Shown here: positions 16,874-24,700 of the stretch, in pieces
Layout: the number at the start of each line of letters is the position of its first letter
Position numbering within the stretch: the stretch's first letter is position 1
Source of the DNA: Acetobacteraceae bacterium
GTDB lineage: Bacteria; Pseudomonadota; Alphaproteobacteria; Acetobacterales; Acetobacteraceae
Length of the DNA: 52,134 nt
Direction of reading: 5' to 3'
Assembly: GCA_025452005.1 (NCBI GenBank)
Contig: JANWJK010000182.1
Coordinates: forward strand, 1 to 52,134
Program-made: the position numbers and the translations under genes
Notes under the pieces: model-generated
What the model was told of the DNA's origin: nothing
Database searches by the model: none
Seen by the model: only the letters and a program-made list of their open reading frames with translations

Positions 16874-18138
16874 TGCTCAGCGAAGAACGCAATCGGCGGC
16901 TGACCGAGGTCGGCCCCGGCACGCCAATGGGCTCGCTGCTGCGACGATATTGGCAGCCGATCGCGGCAGTCGCGGAACTGGACGACGCGCCCACCAAACC
17001 CGTGCGTCTGTTTGGCGAAGATCTTGTACTGTACAAGGATCTTTCCGGCGGCTACGGACTGCTTGAACGCCACTGTCCGCACCGCAGCGCCGATCTCAGC
17101 TACGGCATCGTGGAAGAGTGCGGCCTGCGCTGCAACTACCATGGTTGGATGTTCGACGCGACCGGTGCCTGTCGCGAACAGCCGTTCGAGGACACCGACG
17201 CGCCGGAGATCCGCTTCCGCGACCAGATCCGTATTCGTGCCTATCGCGTGGAAGCGAAGGCGGGTCTGCTATGGGCCTATCTCGGGCCTGAACCGGCGCC
17301 GCTGGTGCCGAACTGGGAACCCTTCACCTGGGGCAACGGGTTCGTCCAGATCGTGTTCGCGACCGTGCCGTGCAACTGGCTCCAGTGCCAGGAGAACTCG
17401 ATCGACCCGGTGCATTTCGAGTGGATGCACGACAACTGGGGACGCCGGCTGAACGGGCACAACGGGCCGTATGCGCCACGCCACCTCAAGCTGGCGTTCG
17501 ATGAATTCGAATATGGCCTTGTCTATCGTCGCGTGCGCGAGGATTCCGACGAGACCAGTCAGCTATGGACGGTCGGACGGGTCTGCCTGTGGCCGAACGC
17601 GTTGTTCACGGGCAATCACTTCGAATGGCGCGTGCCGATCGACGACACGAACACGCTCAGCGTCGGCTGGTTCTTCACCCGCGTGCCGAAGGATCGCGAG
17701 CCGTACGTGCAGAACAGCATCCCCTACTGGTATTCGCCGATCATCGACGAGAAGACCGGACGCTGGATCACCAGCCACATCATGAACCAGGATTTCATCG
17801 GTTGGGTCGGCCAGGGCGCGGTCACCGACCGACAGCGTGAACATCTCGGCCGCAGCGATCGCGGCATCATCATGATGCGGCAGCGCTTCTTCCGGGACCT
17901 GGACACCGTCGCAGCCGGTGGCGAGCCCAAGGCGATCGTGCGGGACCCCGACGTGAACCGCTGCATCGAACTTCCCATCATCGGCCGCAGGCACTTCGTC
18001 GAGGGCCTGACGCGAGAGGAAATCGAATCCGGTAGGGAAAGCCCGGGGATCGCCCCGCGCCGCACATTTCCGTTCCTCGTTGGGCAGCCCGAACCGGTGC
18101 GACGCGCCTATGACGAGGCGATGGGCTTCGCCACCTGA
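16873..18138 (+). CDS. Rieske non-heme iron oxygenase, alpha subunit
   Basis: 421 residues. The Rieske cluster ligands are C68-P-H70 and C87-N-Y-H90 in the N-terminal domain. The catalytic mononuclear iron site is at NSIDPVHFEWMH (D178 bridge, H181, H186). Length and layout match the phthalate/phenoxybenzoate dioxygenase or vanillate-demethylase-like group, which does ring hydroxylation, O- or N-dealkylation. The ATG overlaps the TGA of the lyase-like gene by one base, implying translational coupling. No reductase gene is adjacent; a Rieske ferredoxin-like gene lies at 26797-27210. The substrate is unknown. Confidence 0.9.
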   Translation: MLSEERNRRLTEVGPGTPMGSLLRRYWQPIAAVAELDDAPTKPVRLFGEDLVLYKDLSGGYGLLERHCPHRSADLSYGIVEECGLRCNYHGWMFDATGACREQPFEDTDAPEIRFRDQIRIRAYRVEAKAGLLWAYLGPEPAPLVPNWEPFTWGNGFVQIVFATVPCNWLQCQENSIDPVHFEWMHDNWGRRLNGHNGPYAPRHLKLAFDEFEYGLVYRRVREDSDETSQLWTVGRVCLWPNALFTGNHFEWRVPIDDTNTLSVGWFFTRVPKDREPYVQNSIPYWYSPIIDEKTGRWITSHIMNQDFIGWVGQGAVTDRQREHLGRSDRGIIMMRQRFFRDLDTVAAGGEPKAIVRDPDVNRCIELPIIGRRHFVEGLTREEIESGRESPGIAPRRTFPFLVGQPEPVRRAYDEAMGFAT

Positions 18139-18159
18139 TGCGGATGCGGCGTCAGGTGG
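18131..18159. other. Short palindrome spanning two convergent stop codons
   Basis: CCACCTGA (18131-18138) pairs with TCAGGTGG (18152-18159) around a 13-base loop. The stop codon of the Rieske gene and that of the convergent amidohydrolase both fall in the stem. It may serve as a weak bidirectional terminator; there is no T-run on either side, so this is tentative. Confidence 0.3.
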
Positions 18160-18970
18160 TCGAGCGCTTCCATCCCAGCCAGTCGCACACGCCCAGGCCC
18201 ATCACCTGCTCCAGGTCGTTACCTTTCAGCCAGGGCAGTTCCTCGGTGAACAGCGTCACGCACTGCCGATAGCTGCACGGCATGCGGGTGATGTCGGTGC
18301 CCCAGAAGAACCGCTTGGGGCCATAGGCGTCGAATATCCGGTGCAGACCATCATGGATGTCGCGGAACGGATAAGCCGCGTCCGAATACCCCGGCGCACC
18401 GGTTGCCTTCACCGCGACGTTCGGCAGCTTCGCCAGCGAGCACAGAGTGTCCAGATCGGCGAACGCCGCGGGACCCTTCGCCGACCGCACCAGCCCGAGA
18501 TGATCGATGATCAGCTTCAAATGGGGATGCTTCTCGGCGATCTGGCTGAACAGCGGCAGGAAGCGCCACGCCATCGTGGCTATCGGCGTGCCGGCTTTTT
18601 CCGCCGCCGGCCACACCCAATCCATCGTGCCGTCCTCATGCCAGTTCTCCTGCTCCGGCCGCGTCAGCGACCAGCGCAGGCCGAGCATGCCGGGGCGCTG
18701 CTTCCAGGTCTCGATGCGCTTGCGCTCCTCGGGCCTGTCGAGCGGGAACCAGCCAAGGATGCAGAACCGGTCTGGGTATTTCCGGGCCGCCTCCACGGCC
18801 ATCTCGTTGGATCCTGGATCCCAGCTTGGCGGATGCAGCACCGCGCCGCTGACGCCCGCTTCGTCCATCTCCTTGATCAGTTCCTCGGCCGTAAAGATCG
18901 AGGTCTGCCGGTGATGGCCGCTCGGCGAGCCGCTGCCCCAGATATGCACCTGCGCGTCGATGACCTGCAT
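18152..18970 (-). CDS. TIM-barrel amidohydrolase (paralogue of the gene at 6102-6917)
   Basis: 272 residues of the PF04909 family. The start ATG at 18970 has GGAGACGAAGC upstream. Motifs: IDAQVHIWGSG with the metal HxW-type first strand, GHHRQ, RPGMLGLRW, LIIDHLG, and FFWGTDITRMPCSYRQCVT near the end. By family it hydrolyses lactones or amides with a divalent metal (2-pyrone-4,6-dicarboxylate hydrolase and ACMSD are relatives). It is convergent with the Rieske oxygenase, 13 bases apart, and divergent from surE. Its close relative after nusG suggests both act on similar compounds. Confidence 0.82.
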   Translation of the reverse strand: MQVIDAQVHIWGSGSPSGHHRQTSIFTAEELIKEMDEAGVSGAVLHPPSWDPGSNEMAVEAARKYPDRFCILGWFPLDRPEERKRIETWKQRPGMLGLRWSLTRPEQENWHEDGTMDWVWPAAEKAGTPIATMAWRFLPLFSQIAEKHPHLKLIIDHLGLVRSAKGPAAFADLDTLCSLAKLPNVAVKATGAPGYSDAAYPFRDIHDGLHRIFDAYGPKRFFWGTDITRMPCSYRQCVTLFTEELPWLKGNDLEQVMGLGVCDWLGWKRSTT

Positions 18971-19057
18971 GCTTCGTCTCCTTCCCGCCGTTGGCATGCT
19001 GGACGCGGCGGGCGGGACGCGTCAAACAGGCAGCGAACGACGAAACGGAGCGCGCGC

Positions 19058-19834
19058 GTGCTGGATCGAATTCTGCTGACCAATGACGATGGGATCGATG
19101 CGCCGGGCCTGGCGATACTCGAGGCGGTCGCCGCCGAACTCGCGCGCGAAGTGTGGGTGGTAGCGCCGGAACATGATCAGAGCGGCGTGTCGCATGCGAT
19201 CAGCCTGCACCACGCGTTGCGCGTCAGCCAGCATGGCGAGCGACGATTCGGCATCTCCGGCACGCCGGGCGACTGCGCGGTGATGGGGATCTGCCATCTG
19301 ATGACCGATGGTGCGCCGCAACTGTTGCTGTCGGGGGTCAACCGCGGGCTGAACCTGGGGATGGAGACGGTGTTCTCCGGCACCGTCGGCGGTGCGATGA
19401 CAGGCATGATGCTGGGCGTGCCGTCGATCGCACTGAGCCAGGCCTACAAGGATCGCAACAACGTCGTGTGGGACGCATCGCGCACGTTGGGTGCGAAGGT
19501 GGTGCGCGATCTGCTCGCGATCGGCTGGAGCAAGGATGCGTGCCTCAACGTGAACTTCCCGGCGTGTTTGGCGTCGGAGGCCGGGCCGGTGACCTTGGCG
19601 CGGCAGGGGGTGGGCATGATCGCAGGCATGCACGTGGATACGCGTGTGGATCCGCGCGGTATGGCGTATCACTGGTTGAATTTCCGCCGTGGCGATCGCC
19701 AGCAGGGGCCCGAGAGCGACTACGACGCATTGCGAGCGGGCAACATCGTGGTGACGCCGCTGCGCTATGACCGGACCGACGAGGAAGCGTATCTGGCGCT
19801 GGCGGAGAAGCTGCCGCGGTTCGCTGCTCCATAG
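19058..19834 (+). CDS. surE: 5'/3'-nucleotidase SurE
   Basis: 258 residues from a GTG at 19058 with GGAG nine bases upstream. The metal-binding motif DRILLTNDDGIDAPGL opens the protein, followed by VAPEHDQSGVSHAIS and the LLSGVNRGLNLG block containing the conserved Asn. The family dephosphorylates nucleoside 5'- and 3'-monophosphates and short polyphosphates and helps stationary-phase survival. The usual partners (serS, pcm, nlpD) are not adjacent. The open frame upstream of 19058 is an antisense shadow of the amidohydrolase. Confidence 0.93.
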   Translation: MLDRILLTNDDGIDAPGLAILEAVAAELAREVWVVAPEHDQSGVSHAISLHHALRVSQHGERRFGISGTPGDCAVMGICHLMTDGAPQLLLSGVNRGLNLGMETVFSGTVGGAMTGMMLGVPSIALSQAYKDRNNVVWDASRTLGAKVVRDLLAIGWSKDACLNVNFPACLASEAGPVTLARQGVGMIAGMHVDTRVDPRGMAYHWLNFRRGDRQQGPESDYDALRAGNIVVTPLRYDRTDEEAYLALAEKLPRFAAP

Positions 19835-19939
19835 CGCGCGCCACGGGATAATAAACCATCCGGAATGTGAATAGAGTCACTGCGGCCAAAATCCGCGGGC
19901 CATAGCTACGCTCCACGCTGCAAGCTTTGGGGTGACGCT

Positions 19940-20176
19940 ATGAAACACGCAGTAATCGGTTTCGCCTTGCTGGTTGGTACGATTGGCGCGGGTTATTGCC
20001 AGACCCGGACGCCCGATCAGCCTGACAGGCTCATACATCCCGGAACGGCGCTGCTGGACTCGATGGGGATCGTCGCCGGCGCGCCGGACGCAACGCCGAT
20101 GAACAAGGTGCAGTCGGACACCGCCGCAACGGTGACGCTCGCGCAGCCGGCCAAAGCGCCGCCAAGGCCCCAATGA
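19940..20176 (+). CDS. Small secreted protein of unknown function
   Basis: 78 residues. The first 20 (MKHAVIGFALLVGTIGAGYC) form a signal peptide, possibly with cleavage before QTR. The mature part is Pro-, Asp- and Ala-rich without a recognised domain. It overlaps the next gene by four bases (ATGA), so the two are likely translated together. No family was recognised. Confidence 0.55.
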   Translation: MKHAVIGFALLVGTIGAGYCQTRTPDQPDRLIHPGTALLDSMGIVAGAPDATPMNKVQSDTAATVTLAQPAKAPPRPQ

Positions 20177-20475
20177 GTACGCAGGGAGCGCCGGCAACCA
20201 CCGGCGCCGTGCGGACCCGGTCAGCGCCGTCGTTCGCACTCAAGCCTTCCGTGCTGGTACCGGTGTTTGTCGCCGCCGCGATCGTTGGTGCGGTCCTGCC
20301 GTGGGTCGTCGGCTATGCGCCTTACGGGCAGGCGGCCATCGATCAGCAGATCGACCGGGAAGACCGCGACCTTTGCACGAAGTTCGGCTTCGCCGTCGGA
20401 ACGGAAGGCGCAGCCGAGTGCAAGGCCGGTCTTGCCGACCTGCGCCGCCACCACGAGCAACTGATGCTGTATTAG
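20173..20475 (+). CDS. Small membrane protein of unknown function
   Basis: 100 residues with one transmembrane segment at about 28-48 (VLVPVFVAAAIVGAVLPWVV), then a short soluble tail with two cysteines (DLCTKFGFAVGTEGAAECKAGL) that could form a disulfide if the tail is periplasmic. It starts inside the stop of the secreted-protein gene (ATGA overlap). No known domain was recognised. Confidence 0.55.
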   Translation: MSTQGAPATTGAVRTRSAPSFALKPSVLVPVFVAAAIVGAVLPWVVGYAPYGQAAIDQQIDREDRDLCTKFGFAVGTEGAAECKAGLADLRRHHEQLMLY

Positions 20476-20478
20476 GGC

Positions 20479-20500
20479 GGGCGGCGGCTACAGGCCGCCC
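20479..20500 (+). terminator. GC-rich hairpin after the small gene pair
   Basis: GGGCGGC pairs with GCCGCCC around an eight-base loop, beginning four bases after the TAG of the small membrane protein. The stem overlaps the 3' end of the convergent SDR gene. No T-run follows, so termination by this hairpin alone is uncertain. Confidence 0.35.
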
Positions 20501-21252
20501 GTCACGTCGATTGTCAGCCCGGTCACGAAGTCCGCATCGGCCGAAGCGAGGAAGCAGATCACCTTTGCCTGGTCCGCCGCTTCGGCAATCCGCCGCAGCG
20601 GCGTGCGTTCGATTTCCGCCGCCTGGTCCTCCGGCGACTGTTGGTTCCAGCGCGGCCGAATGCGTTCGGTCAGCGTCCTGCTCGGCGCGATCGCGTTGAC
20701 GTTGATGCCGAATGGTCCGAGTTCAAACGCCAGCTTGCGCGTGAACGCGATGATGCCGCCCTTCGCGGCGGAATAGGCACTGCTGGACGACACGCTCAAT
20801 CCACGTCCGGCGATCGAGGCAAGGTTGACGATCTTGCCATGCTTCCGGCGCTTCATCAGCGGCGTCACCGCGTGGCAGAACAGAAACGTGCCGTTGAGGT
20901 TGAACTGGATCAACTTCTGCCAATCGTCGAAGGTCAGCTCATCCACCGTGGCGCCCGGCTTGTCGATGATCGTGCTGCCGCCGACCGCATTGACCAGGAT
21001 GTCGACGGTGCCGTACTGCTTCGCCGCCCAGGCGACGACCTGATCCACCTCCGCCTCGTCCAGCGCATTTGTCGGCCGGCCGATCGCCCGCCCGCCCGAC
21101 ATGTTCATCGCCTCCATCGCCATCGCGAGGCGACGTTCGTCGTTGTCCACGCCGATGATCACGGCGCCTTCCTTTGCCATGATGTCGGCGGTGGCGCGGC
21201 CGATGCCGCTGCCGACCGCGGTGATCAGCGCGACCTTGTCCTTGAAGCGCAT
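20488..21252 (-). CDS. SDR-family oxidoreductase
   Basis: 254-residue short-chain dehydrogenase/reductase. The active-site Tyr and Lys are Y160 and K164 in SAYSAAKGG, and the end DFVTGLTIDVTGG is typical. The cofactor loop reads TAVGSGIG, so the first glycine of the usual TGxxxGIG is Ala, and the NNAG motif is NAVGG; both are mild departures. An Asp near residue 36 suggests NAD(H) preference. It lies 12 bases downstream of the LLM gene on the minus strand and is probably its operon partner. Substrate unknown. Confidence 0.87.
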   Translation of the reverse strand: MRFKDKVALITAVGSGIGRATADIMAKEGAVIIGVDNDERRLAMAMEAMNMSGGRAIGRPTNALDEAEVDQVVAWAAKQYGTVDILVNAVGGSTIIDKPGATVDELTFDDWQKLIQFNLNGTFLFCHAVTPLMKRRKHGKIVNLASIAGRGLSVSSSSAYSAAKGGIIAFTRKLAFELGPFGINVNAIAPSRTLTERIRPRWNQQSPEDQAAEIERTPLRRIAEAADQAKVICFLASADADFVTGLTIDVTGGL

Positions 21253-21264
21253 GGGTTTCCTCCG

Positions 21265-22302
21265 TCAGTTGAGCCGCGCGGCCTGCGCCATCACCTCGAT
21301 CGCCTCGGGCTGACGCGAACGCACGGTGAGACTGGTCGCACCCGAATCCTCCCAGGCACGGAAGCGCTGCCTGATCCGTTCCGGCGGTCCGACCAGCGAT
21401 TTCATGTCCACCCATTCGTCGGGCACCGCCGCGATCGCCTCCTCCTTGCGATGTTCGAGATACAGCTCCTGGATGCGTTCGGCAGCCTCCTTGAAGCCGC
21501 GGCGGATCATCATGTCCTTGTGGAAGTTCTTGTCGCGATGGCCCATGCCGCCGACATACAGCGCGACCTCCGGTTTCATCTTCGCAAGCGCCGCCTTCAC
21601 GTCATTGTCGATCTCGACATGTACCGAGGCCTGGATCGCGAAATCGCGCAGGCTTTTGCCGTTGCCGGCGCGACGGAAGCCTTCCTCGAGCCAAGGCAGA
21701 TATTCGGGCATGGAACCCGGCACGAAGCCGAGCGGCAGCCAACCGTCGGCGATCTCCGCCGTCAGCTTCACGGTGGATTCATTGCCGGTGCCAAGATAGA
21801 TCGGAATGTCAGGGTTCATGTGCAGGATGGACTTCAGCGGTTTGCCGACGCCGGCGGCGCCTTCGCCGGTATAGGGCAGCGAGATCTCCCGGCCGTCATG
21901 CGTCACCGGCGCCTCGCGGCGGAAGATCTTGCGCATGATCGCGACGTAGTCCTTGTAGCGGTAGTACGGCCGACCCCAGGGTTCGCCATACCAGCCCTCG
22001 ACGATCTGCGGTCCAGACACGCCGAGACCGGCGATGAAGCGTCCGCCGCCCGCCATTGCATCGACCGTTGCGGCGCACATCGCCGCGTTGGCCGGCGTGC
22101 GCGCGGCAAGCTGCATGATGCCGGTGCCGAGCTTGATCCGCTTCGTCAGTGCCGCGAGATAGGCGAGCGGCGTCACCGCGTCGGTGCCGTACGCCTCTGC
22201 CGTCCAGATGCTGTCATAGCCCAGCTCTTCCGCGCGTTGCACGAGCTTCACCGGGATCTCGAGATGCGCGCGCGAATAGCCGATCGAGAGGCCGAGTTTC
22301 AT
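21265..22302 (-). CDS. LLM-class flavin/F420-dependent oxidoreductase
   Basis: 345 residues of the luciferase-like superfamily, resembling the F420-dependent subgroup. It begins KLGLSIGYSRAHLEIPVKLV, followed by RAEELGYDSIWTAEAYGTDA and RIKLGTGIMQLAARTPA, and has GLGVSGPQIVEGWYG in the middle. Whether the host makes F420 is not visible in the window, so FMN use is equally possible. It sits between an NtaA-type monooxygenase and an SDR, all minus strand. The reaction is unknown. Confidence 0.85.
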   Translation of the reverse strand: MKLGLSIGYSRAHLEIPVKLVQRAEELGYDSIWTAEAYGTDAVTPLAYLAALTKRIKLGTGIMQLAARTPANAAMCAATVDAMAGGGRFIAGLGVSGPQIVEGWYGEPWGRPYYRYKDYVAIMRKIFRREAPVTHDGREISLPYTGEGAAGVGKPLKSILHMNPDIPIYLGTGNESTVKLTAEIADGWLPLGFVPGSMPEYLPWLEEGFRRAGNGKSLRDFAIQASVHVEIDNDVKAALAKMKPEVALYVGGMGHRDKNFHKDMMIRRGFKEAAERIQELYLEHRKEEAIAAVPDEWVDMKSLVGPPERIRQRFRAWEDSGATSLTVRSRQPEAIEVMAQAARLN

Positions 22303-22351
22303 GCTGCGATATCCTGAGCAAAGGGACCGATCATCAATGCAGTTCTCTTCT

Positions 22352-23701
22352 TCATCTCGCGTGCCTCCACCCAGCGTGCGGAACTGGCAGGCCCAGATTT
22401 TCGCGCAGCGTCGCTCCTGCGTAGTCCTTATGATACAGTCCTCGCCGCTGCAGTTCCGGCACGACGAATTTCACGAAGTCCATGTACGTGCCAGGCACGT
22501 GAGTCGCCGCCAGCACGAACCCGTCAGCGACGGGTTCGGTGAACCACTGCTCCAGACCGTCCGCGATCTCCTTAGGCCCGCCGACGAATGGCTTGTTCGG
22601 TCGCGCGCGATGGCTGAACTTGATGAAGTCGCGCGGCGTCGGATTGGCGATGCCGCTCGCGCGCAGCACCCGGTCGCGCATCGACTGCGTGCCGGAGACG
22701 TTCGCCAGTTCCTCGTCCGTAAACGGCTCATCGATACCTTTCGACGCGAAATCGAAGTTCATTGCTTCAGAGAGCAGCGACAACGCGTCCTCATCTGTCG
22801 CCAGCGTCTCGACGAGTGCCATCTTGTCCTCGGCTTCCGCCTTGGTCTCGGCGCACACCACATACGCCGACGGCGTGATGAAGAACTGCTCCGGGTCGCG
22901 CCCCTGGCTCGCCACGTCGTCCTTCATATCGCGATAAAGCTGCCTGCCGTGCTCCATGCTGGTGTGCGTGGAGACGAAGACCACCTCGCCCCATCGCGCC
23001 GAGAACGACTTGCCGCGGCCGCTCTGCCCGGCCTGTATCACCACCGGATGACCTTGCGGCGAACGCGGCACGGTGAACGGGCCGCGCGAGCGGAACCACG
23101 TGCCCTGATGGTCGAGCCGCCGCACCTTGTCGGGATGCGCGAACAGCCCCGTCTGCTTGTCGATGACGATCGCGTCGTCGTCCCAGGAGTTCCAGTGCCC
23201 GAGCACCACCTGCATGAACTCGTCGGCACGGTCGTAGCGCGTATCGTGCTCCAGGTGCTCGTTGTACCCCATGTTCAGTGCTTCGCCGTCGTTCATCGAG
23301 GTGACGACGTTCCAGGCGGCACGGCCACCGGTCATCAGGTCGAGCGTCGCAAACACCCGCGCGACATGAAACGGTTCATAGTACGTGGTGGAGCAGGTGG
23401 CGCCCAGGCCGAGACGCTCGGTCGCCATGCCCATGACGGTGAGCACGGTGATCGGATCCATCTTCACGCAGCGAATGCCGTGCTCCACCGTATGACGATG
23501 ATCGTTGCCATAGCGGTCCGGCATGGCCAAGCGATCGTCGAAGAATCCCAGGTGGAACTTGCCTTCCTCGAGAACGCGACCGATGGTGCGGTAGTAGTCG
23601 GCGGACATGGAGTCATCGCGTGAGTCAGGATGGCGCCAGGAACTGACGAGATTGGTGCAGTTCTGCGCCTGCAGGAAACCGACCATGACCATCTGGCGCA
23701 T
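22352..23701 (-). CDS. NtaA/SnaA/DszA-type FMN-dependent monooxygenase
   Basis: 449 residues. Conserved blocks of this group are present: FLQAQNCTNLVSSWRHP at the start, FFDDRLAMPD, MTGGRAAWNVVTS, PQGHPVVIQAGQSGRGKSF and FVGGPKEIADGLEQWF. Such enzymes use FMNH2 from a separate reductase to attack C-N or C-S bonds (nitrilotriacetate, dibenzothiophene sulfone, pristinamycin). The ATG at 23701 has GGAG upstream; the longer frame to 23734 is not supported. It leads a three-gene minus-strand operon with the LLM and SDR genes. No flavin reductase is visible in the window. Confidence 0.88.
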   Translation of the reverse strand: MRQMVMVGFLQAQNCTNLVSSWRHPDSRDDSMSADYYRTIGRVLEEGKFHLGFFDDRLAMPDRYGNDHRHTVEHGIRCVKMDPITVLTVMGMATERLGLGATCSTTYYEPFHVARVFATLDLMTGGRAAWNVVTSMNDGEALNMGYNEHLEHDTRYDRADEFMQVVLGHWNSWDDDAIVIDKQTGLFAHPDKVRRLDHQGTWFRSRGPFTVPRSPQGHPVVIQAGQSGRGKSFSARWGEVVFVSTHTSMEHGRQLYRDMKDDVASQGRDPEQFFITPSAYVVCAETKAEAEDKMALVETLATDEDALSLLSEAMNFDFASKGIDEPFTDEELANVSGTQSMRDRVLRASGIANPTPRDFIKFSHRARPNKPFVGGPKEIADGLEQWFTEPVADGFVLAATHVPGTYMDFVKFVVPELQRRGLYHKDYAGATLRENLGLPVPHAGWRHAR

Positions 23702-23763
23702 ATGCGACGCTCCGTCTCTACTCGCTGGTATCATCGCGCGGAATTGCAGGGGAGGGCAAACCG

Positions 23764-24687
23764 ATGCTGGGTCTCGTCACCACACTGAACGACAAGGCTC
23801 CGGTCGAGCTGCGCGAGCTCCCCGAACCGCAGCCGCGGCGCAACGAAGCGCTTGTTGCGGTGCACGCGTTCTCGTTGAATCGCGGTGAGCTGCGTTCGGT
23901 CCGCAACAACGGCGAAGGATGGGTGCCGGGGCAGGACGTCGGCGGTGTCGTGCTGAAACAGGCCGAGGATGGCAGCGGCCCGGCGGCCGGCGCGCGTGTC
24001 GTCGCGCTGACCGATGAGTTCGGTTGGGCGCAACGCGTCGCGGTAGCTGCACATCGCATGGCGGTGTTGCCGGACAATGTCGGTTTTGCGCAGGCGGCGA
24101 CATTGCCTGTTGCCGGCCTGACCGCGCTGCGCACGCTGCGCCATGGCGCACCGTTGCTCGGCAAACGCGTGCTGATCACCGGTGCGGCCGGCGGCGTCGG
24201 CACCATCGCGGTACAGCTAGCGGCTCGGTCCGGCGCACGCGTGACCGCTGTCGTCGGACGGGCTGAACGGGCGTCCGGAATGCAGGAACTCGGCGCGCGC
24301 GAAGTGATCGAGGATATCGAGAAAGCGCAAGGCCGCTACGGCCTGATTCTGGAATCCGCCGGTGGCGCTTCGCTGGCGCATGCCGTCAAGCTGGTCGAGG
24401 CCAGGGGCACAATCGTGGTGTACGGCAATTCCTCGGGTGAACCGACCACGATCGCGTTCGCCGACTTCCGTGGTGTGCCCAATTCGCGCGTGCAGAGCTT
24501 CAGCTACTTCTACTCTGAAGCCGAGGACCGGTTCGCACCGGATCTCGCGCTGCTGGTGTCGCTGATCGCCGACGGATCGCTCACGCCTCGGATCGGTGCG
24601 GAACGAAGCTGGCGTGATTTCGCCGGCGTGGCCGAGCAGTTGCGCGACCGTCGCGTATCCGGCAAGGCAGTGCTGCTGGTCGATTGA
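23764..24687 (+). CDS. Zinc-free MDR oxidoreductase (quinone reductase-like)
   Basis: 307 residues. The GroES-like half includes VAVHAFSLNRGELRSV and PGQDVGGVVL, and the cofactor half has ITGAAGGVGTIAVQLAARSGA. Zinc ligands are missing. The ATG at 23764 follows GGAGGG. It is divergent from the NtaA-type gene by 62 bases and 13 bases upstream of an SDR gene on the same strand, so these two reductases are probably one operon with the divergent monooxygenases controlled from the same region. Confidence 0.85.
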   Translation: MLGLVTTLNDKAPVELRELPEPQPRRNEALVAVHAFSLNRGELRSVRNNGEGWVPGQDVGGVVLKQAEDGSGPAAGARVVALTDEFGWAQRVAVAAHRMAVLPDNVGFAQAATLPVAGLTALRTLRHGAPLLGKRVLITGAAGGVGTIAVQLAARSGARVTAVVGRAERASGMQELGAREVIEDIEKAQGRYGLILESAGGASLAHAVKLVEARGTIVVYGNSSGEPTTIAFADFRGVPNSRVQSFSYFYSEAEDRFAPDLALLVSLIADGSLTPRIGAERSWRDFAGVAEQLRDRRVSGKAVLLVD

Positions 24688-24700
24688 GAGGGAACGAACG

